A DNA stretch of 16,538 nt from Fidelibacterota bacterium (GTDB taxonomy: Bacteria > Fidelibacterota > Fidelibacteria > Fidelibacterales > Fidelibacteraceae): positions 1-16,538 of the forward strand of contig JAGLUM010000313.1 of assembly GCA_023134755.1 (NCBI GenBank). The letters run 5' to 3'. The translations under genes were made by a program, and so were the position numbers. The notes below the pieces were generated by a model. That model was given only the letters and a program-made list of their open reading frames with translations, had not been told where the DNA came from and did not search any database. Every line of letters begins with the position of its first letter. Within the stretch, counting starts at the first letter, position 1. This document shows, piece by piece, positions 15,720-16,538 of the stretch.

Positions 15720-16538
15720 ATGAAAAAGATCATCATGCTGGGATTTATTGTCTTATTGTTAAGTGGCTGCAGTACATATTACGGAAAATATGACTATAAT
15801 AAATATTTTCAGAACAAAGAACCGTTTATTACTGTCGACAATGAACAGGAAGCCGCAAAATTTATCGCACGTAAATTGGCTCGCCGTTTTAAACGTTCCG
15901 GGCCTCGGACTGTTGTGGTATTGAATTTTACGGATGAATACGGTGATAGTTTAAAGCAAGGTGCTTTTTTTGCGGGTATGATCATTTCCGGCTTGGATCG
16001 GTATCGGAACCCGATTGTCGTGGAGCGTGATGCGCTTTATGAAATTGTCAAAGAGCGGGAACTTACACAAACCAACCTGATAAGTAATAAAGGGTATGAA
16101 TTAAAGAAACTAATTCAAGCGGAATATATTTTAAACGGCCGTATTTTGTGTGGTAAACGGGATGACATGATTTCGGTACGTTGTTTTGAGGTCGGAACCG
16201 GTAAAGTGGTTTATGCCTCAACCATCAGCATTGACCGAACACCTGAAGTTCAAGTGCCTCCAGCGCCCCCTATTATTATTATAACTGATCCCCATAGACC
16301 CGGTCCTCATTATCCTAAGCCCCCTAGGCCCCCTTCTCCTGAACCCCCTAGTACTCCTAAACCACCGACTCCAGACCCAGACGATGAGACAGATAAGAAA
16401 CCTTCACCCCCGAGCGATGGTATAGAAAATATCGGCAAAAAGGACCTAGATAAGGCAAAACCTTCTACTTCAAATCAAATAAAATACAAGAAAAAACCTG
16501 AAGATAAAGTGACAAAAAAGCCCTCTTCAACAAACTTG
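15720..16538 (+). CDS. CsgG/FlgO-like lipoprotein with proline-rich tail, partial at 3' end
   Basis: 273 codons are open to the window edge; the C-terminus is missing. The lipoprotein signal ends in LSGC with lipidated Cys17, then Ser. Residues about 50-175 form an alpha/beta domain resembling CsgG/FlgO and TolB-N-like lipoproteins: the strand TVVVLNFTDEYGD, then 'VVERDALYEIVKERELT', 'AEYILNGRIL' and 'CFEVGTGKVVYAS'. Residues 180-220 hold 20 prolines, followed by a Lys/Ser/Pro/Asp tail with no predicted fold. Relatives are outer-membrane lipoproteins that form pores or serve envelope or flagellar assembly; the function here is not known. Ribosome site AAAGGGG at 15708-15714 lies 5 bases before ATG. 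Domain assignment is by motif recognition and needs a profile search. Confidence 0.7.
   Translation, partial: MKKIIMLGFIVLLLSGCSTYYGKYDYNKYFQNKEPFITVDNEQEAAKFIARKLARRFKRSGPRTVVVLNFTDEYGDSLKQGAFFAGMIISGLDRYRNPIVVERDALYEIVKERELTQTNLISNKGYELKKLIQAEYILNGRILCGKRDDMISVRCFEVGTGKVVYASTISIDRTPEVQVPPAPPIIIITDPHRPGPHYPKPPRPPSPEPPSTPKPPTPDPDDETDKKPSPPSDGIENIGKKDLDKAKPSTSNQIKYKKKPEDKVTKKPSSTNL

Noticed and set aside
16285..16351. C-rich tract as a G-quadruplex on the minus strand
   Set aside because: Only three runs of five C are close together (16320-16324, 16329-16333, 16344-16348); the nearest further CCC is too distant for a standard four-tract quadruplex.
1..16538. Defence island, secretion system, phage or mobile element
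   Set aside because: No transposase, integrase, phage structural gene, toxin-antitoxin pair, nuclease-helicase set, CRISPR repeat or flanking direct repeats were seen; gene content is core metabolism and envelope functions on one strand.

Overview
The window is AT-rich bacterial chromosome with every recognisable gene on the + strand, packed into short or overlapping operons. The organism is diderm: there is an Omp85 outer-membrane barrel protein, a TamB homologue, two lipoproteins with clear lipoboxes, and Sec signal peptides that end in an 'A|Q' cleavage site. That signal-peptide style, together with the folD-tamB-Omp85 order and a MoxR/DUF58/BatD-like set, suits the FCB side of the tree (Bacteroidota, Calditrichota, Neomarinimicrobiota and relatives). 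This placement is an inference from style and gene content; there is no rRNA or other marker here to settle it.

Layout. (1) Positions 1-5807: the 3' end of folD overlaps tamB, and the tamB stop overlaps the start of a three-POTRA Omp85 protein (TAATG). This looks like a TamA/TamB-type envelope-assembly pair. (2) Positions 5863-9157: a TPR lipoprotein, a MoxR AAA+ ATPase, a DUF58 protein and a BatD/DUF4381-like membrane protein lie head to tail. This resembles a Bacteroidota 'Bat' operon stripped of its VWA-domain genes. (3) Positions 9214-11176: the ATPase and permease of a NatAB-type ABC-2 exporter overlap by 8 bases. (4) Positions 11242-13512: thioredoxin, then a compact terminator, then acylphosphatase and glutamine-dependent NAD+ synthetase. 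(5) Positions 13613-15661: a ComEC/Rec2 DNA-uptake channel whose C-terminal metallo-beta-lactamase-like domain has lost its metal-binding motif. A perfect TGTGA-N6-TCACA palindrome sits upstream. (6) Positions 15720-16538 (runs off the end): a CsgG/FlgO-like lipoprotein with a very proline-rich tail.

Most of the window is core envelope, cofactor and redox housekeeping. I see no mobile element, CRISPR array, phage gene, tRNA or rRNA. I do not see a convincing new multi-gene system. The items most worth a second look are the ComEC protein with a dead nuclease-like domain, the CRP/FNR-type operator in front of it, the reduced MoxR set, and the proline-tailed lipoprotein at the right edge.
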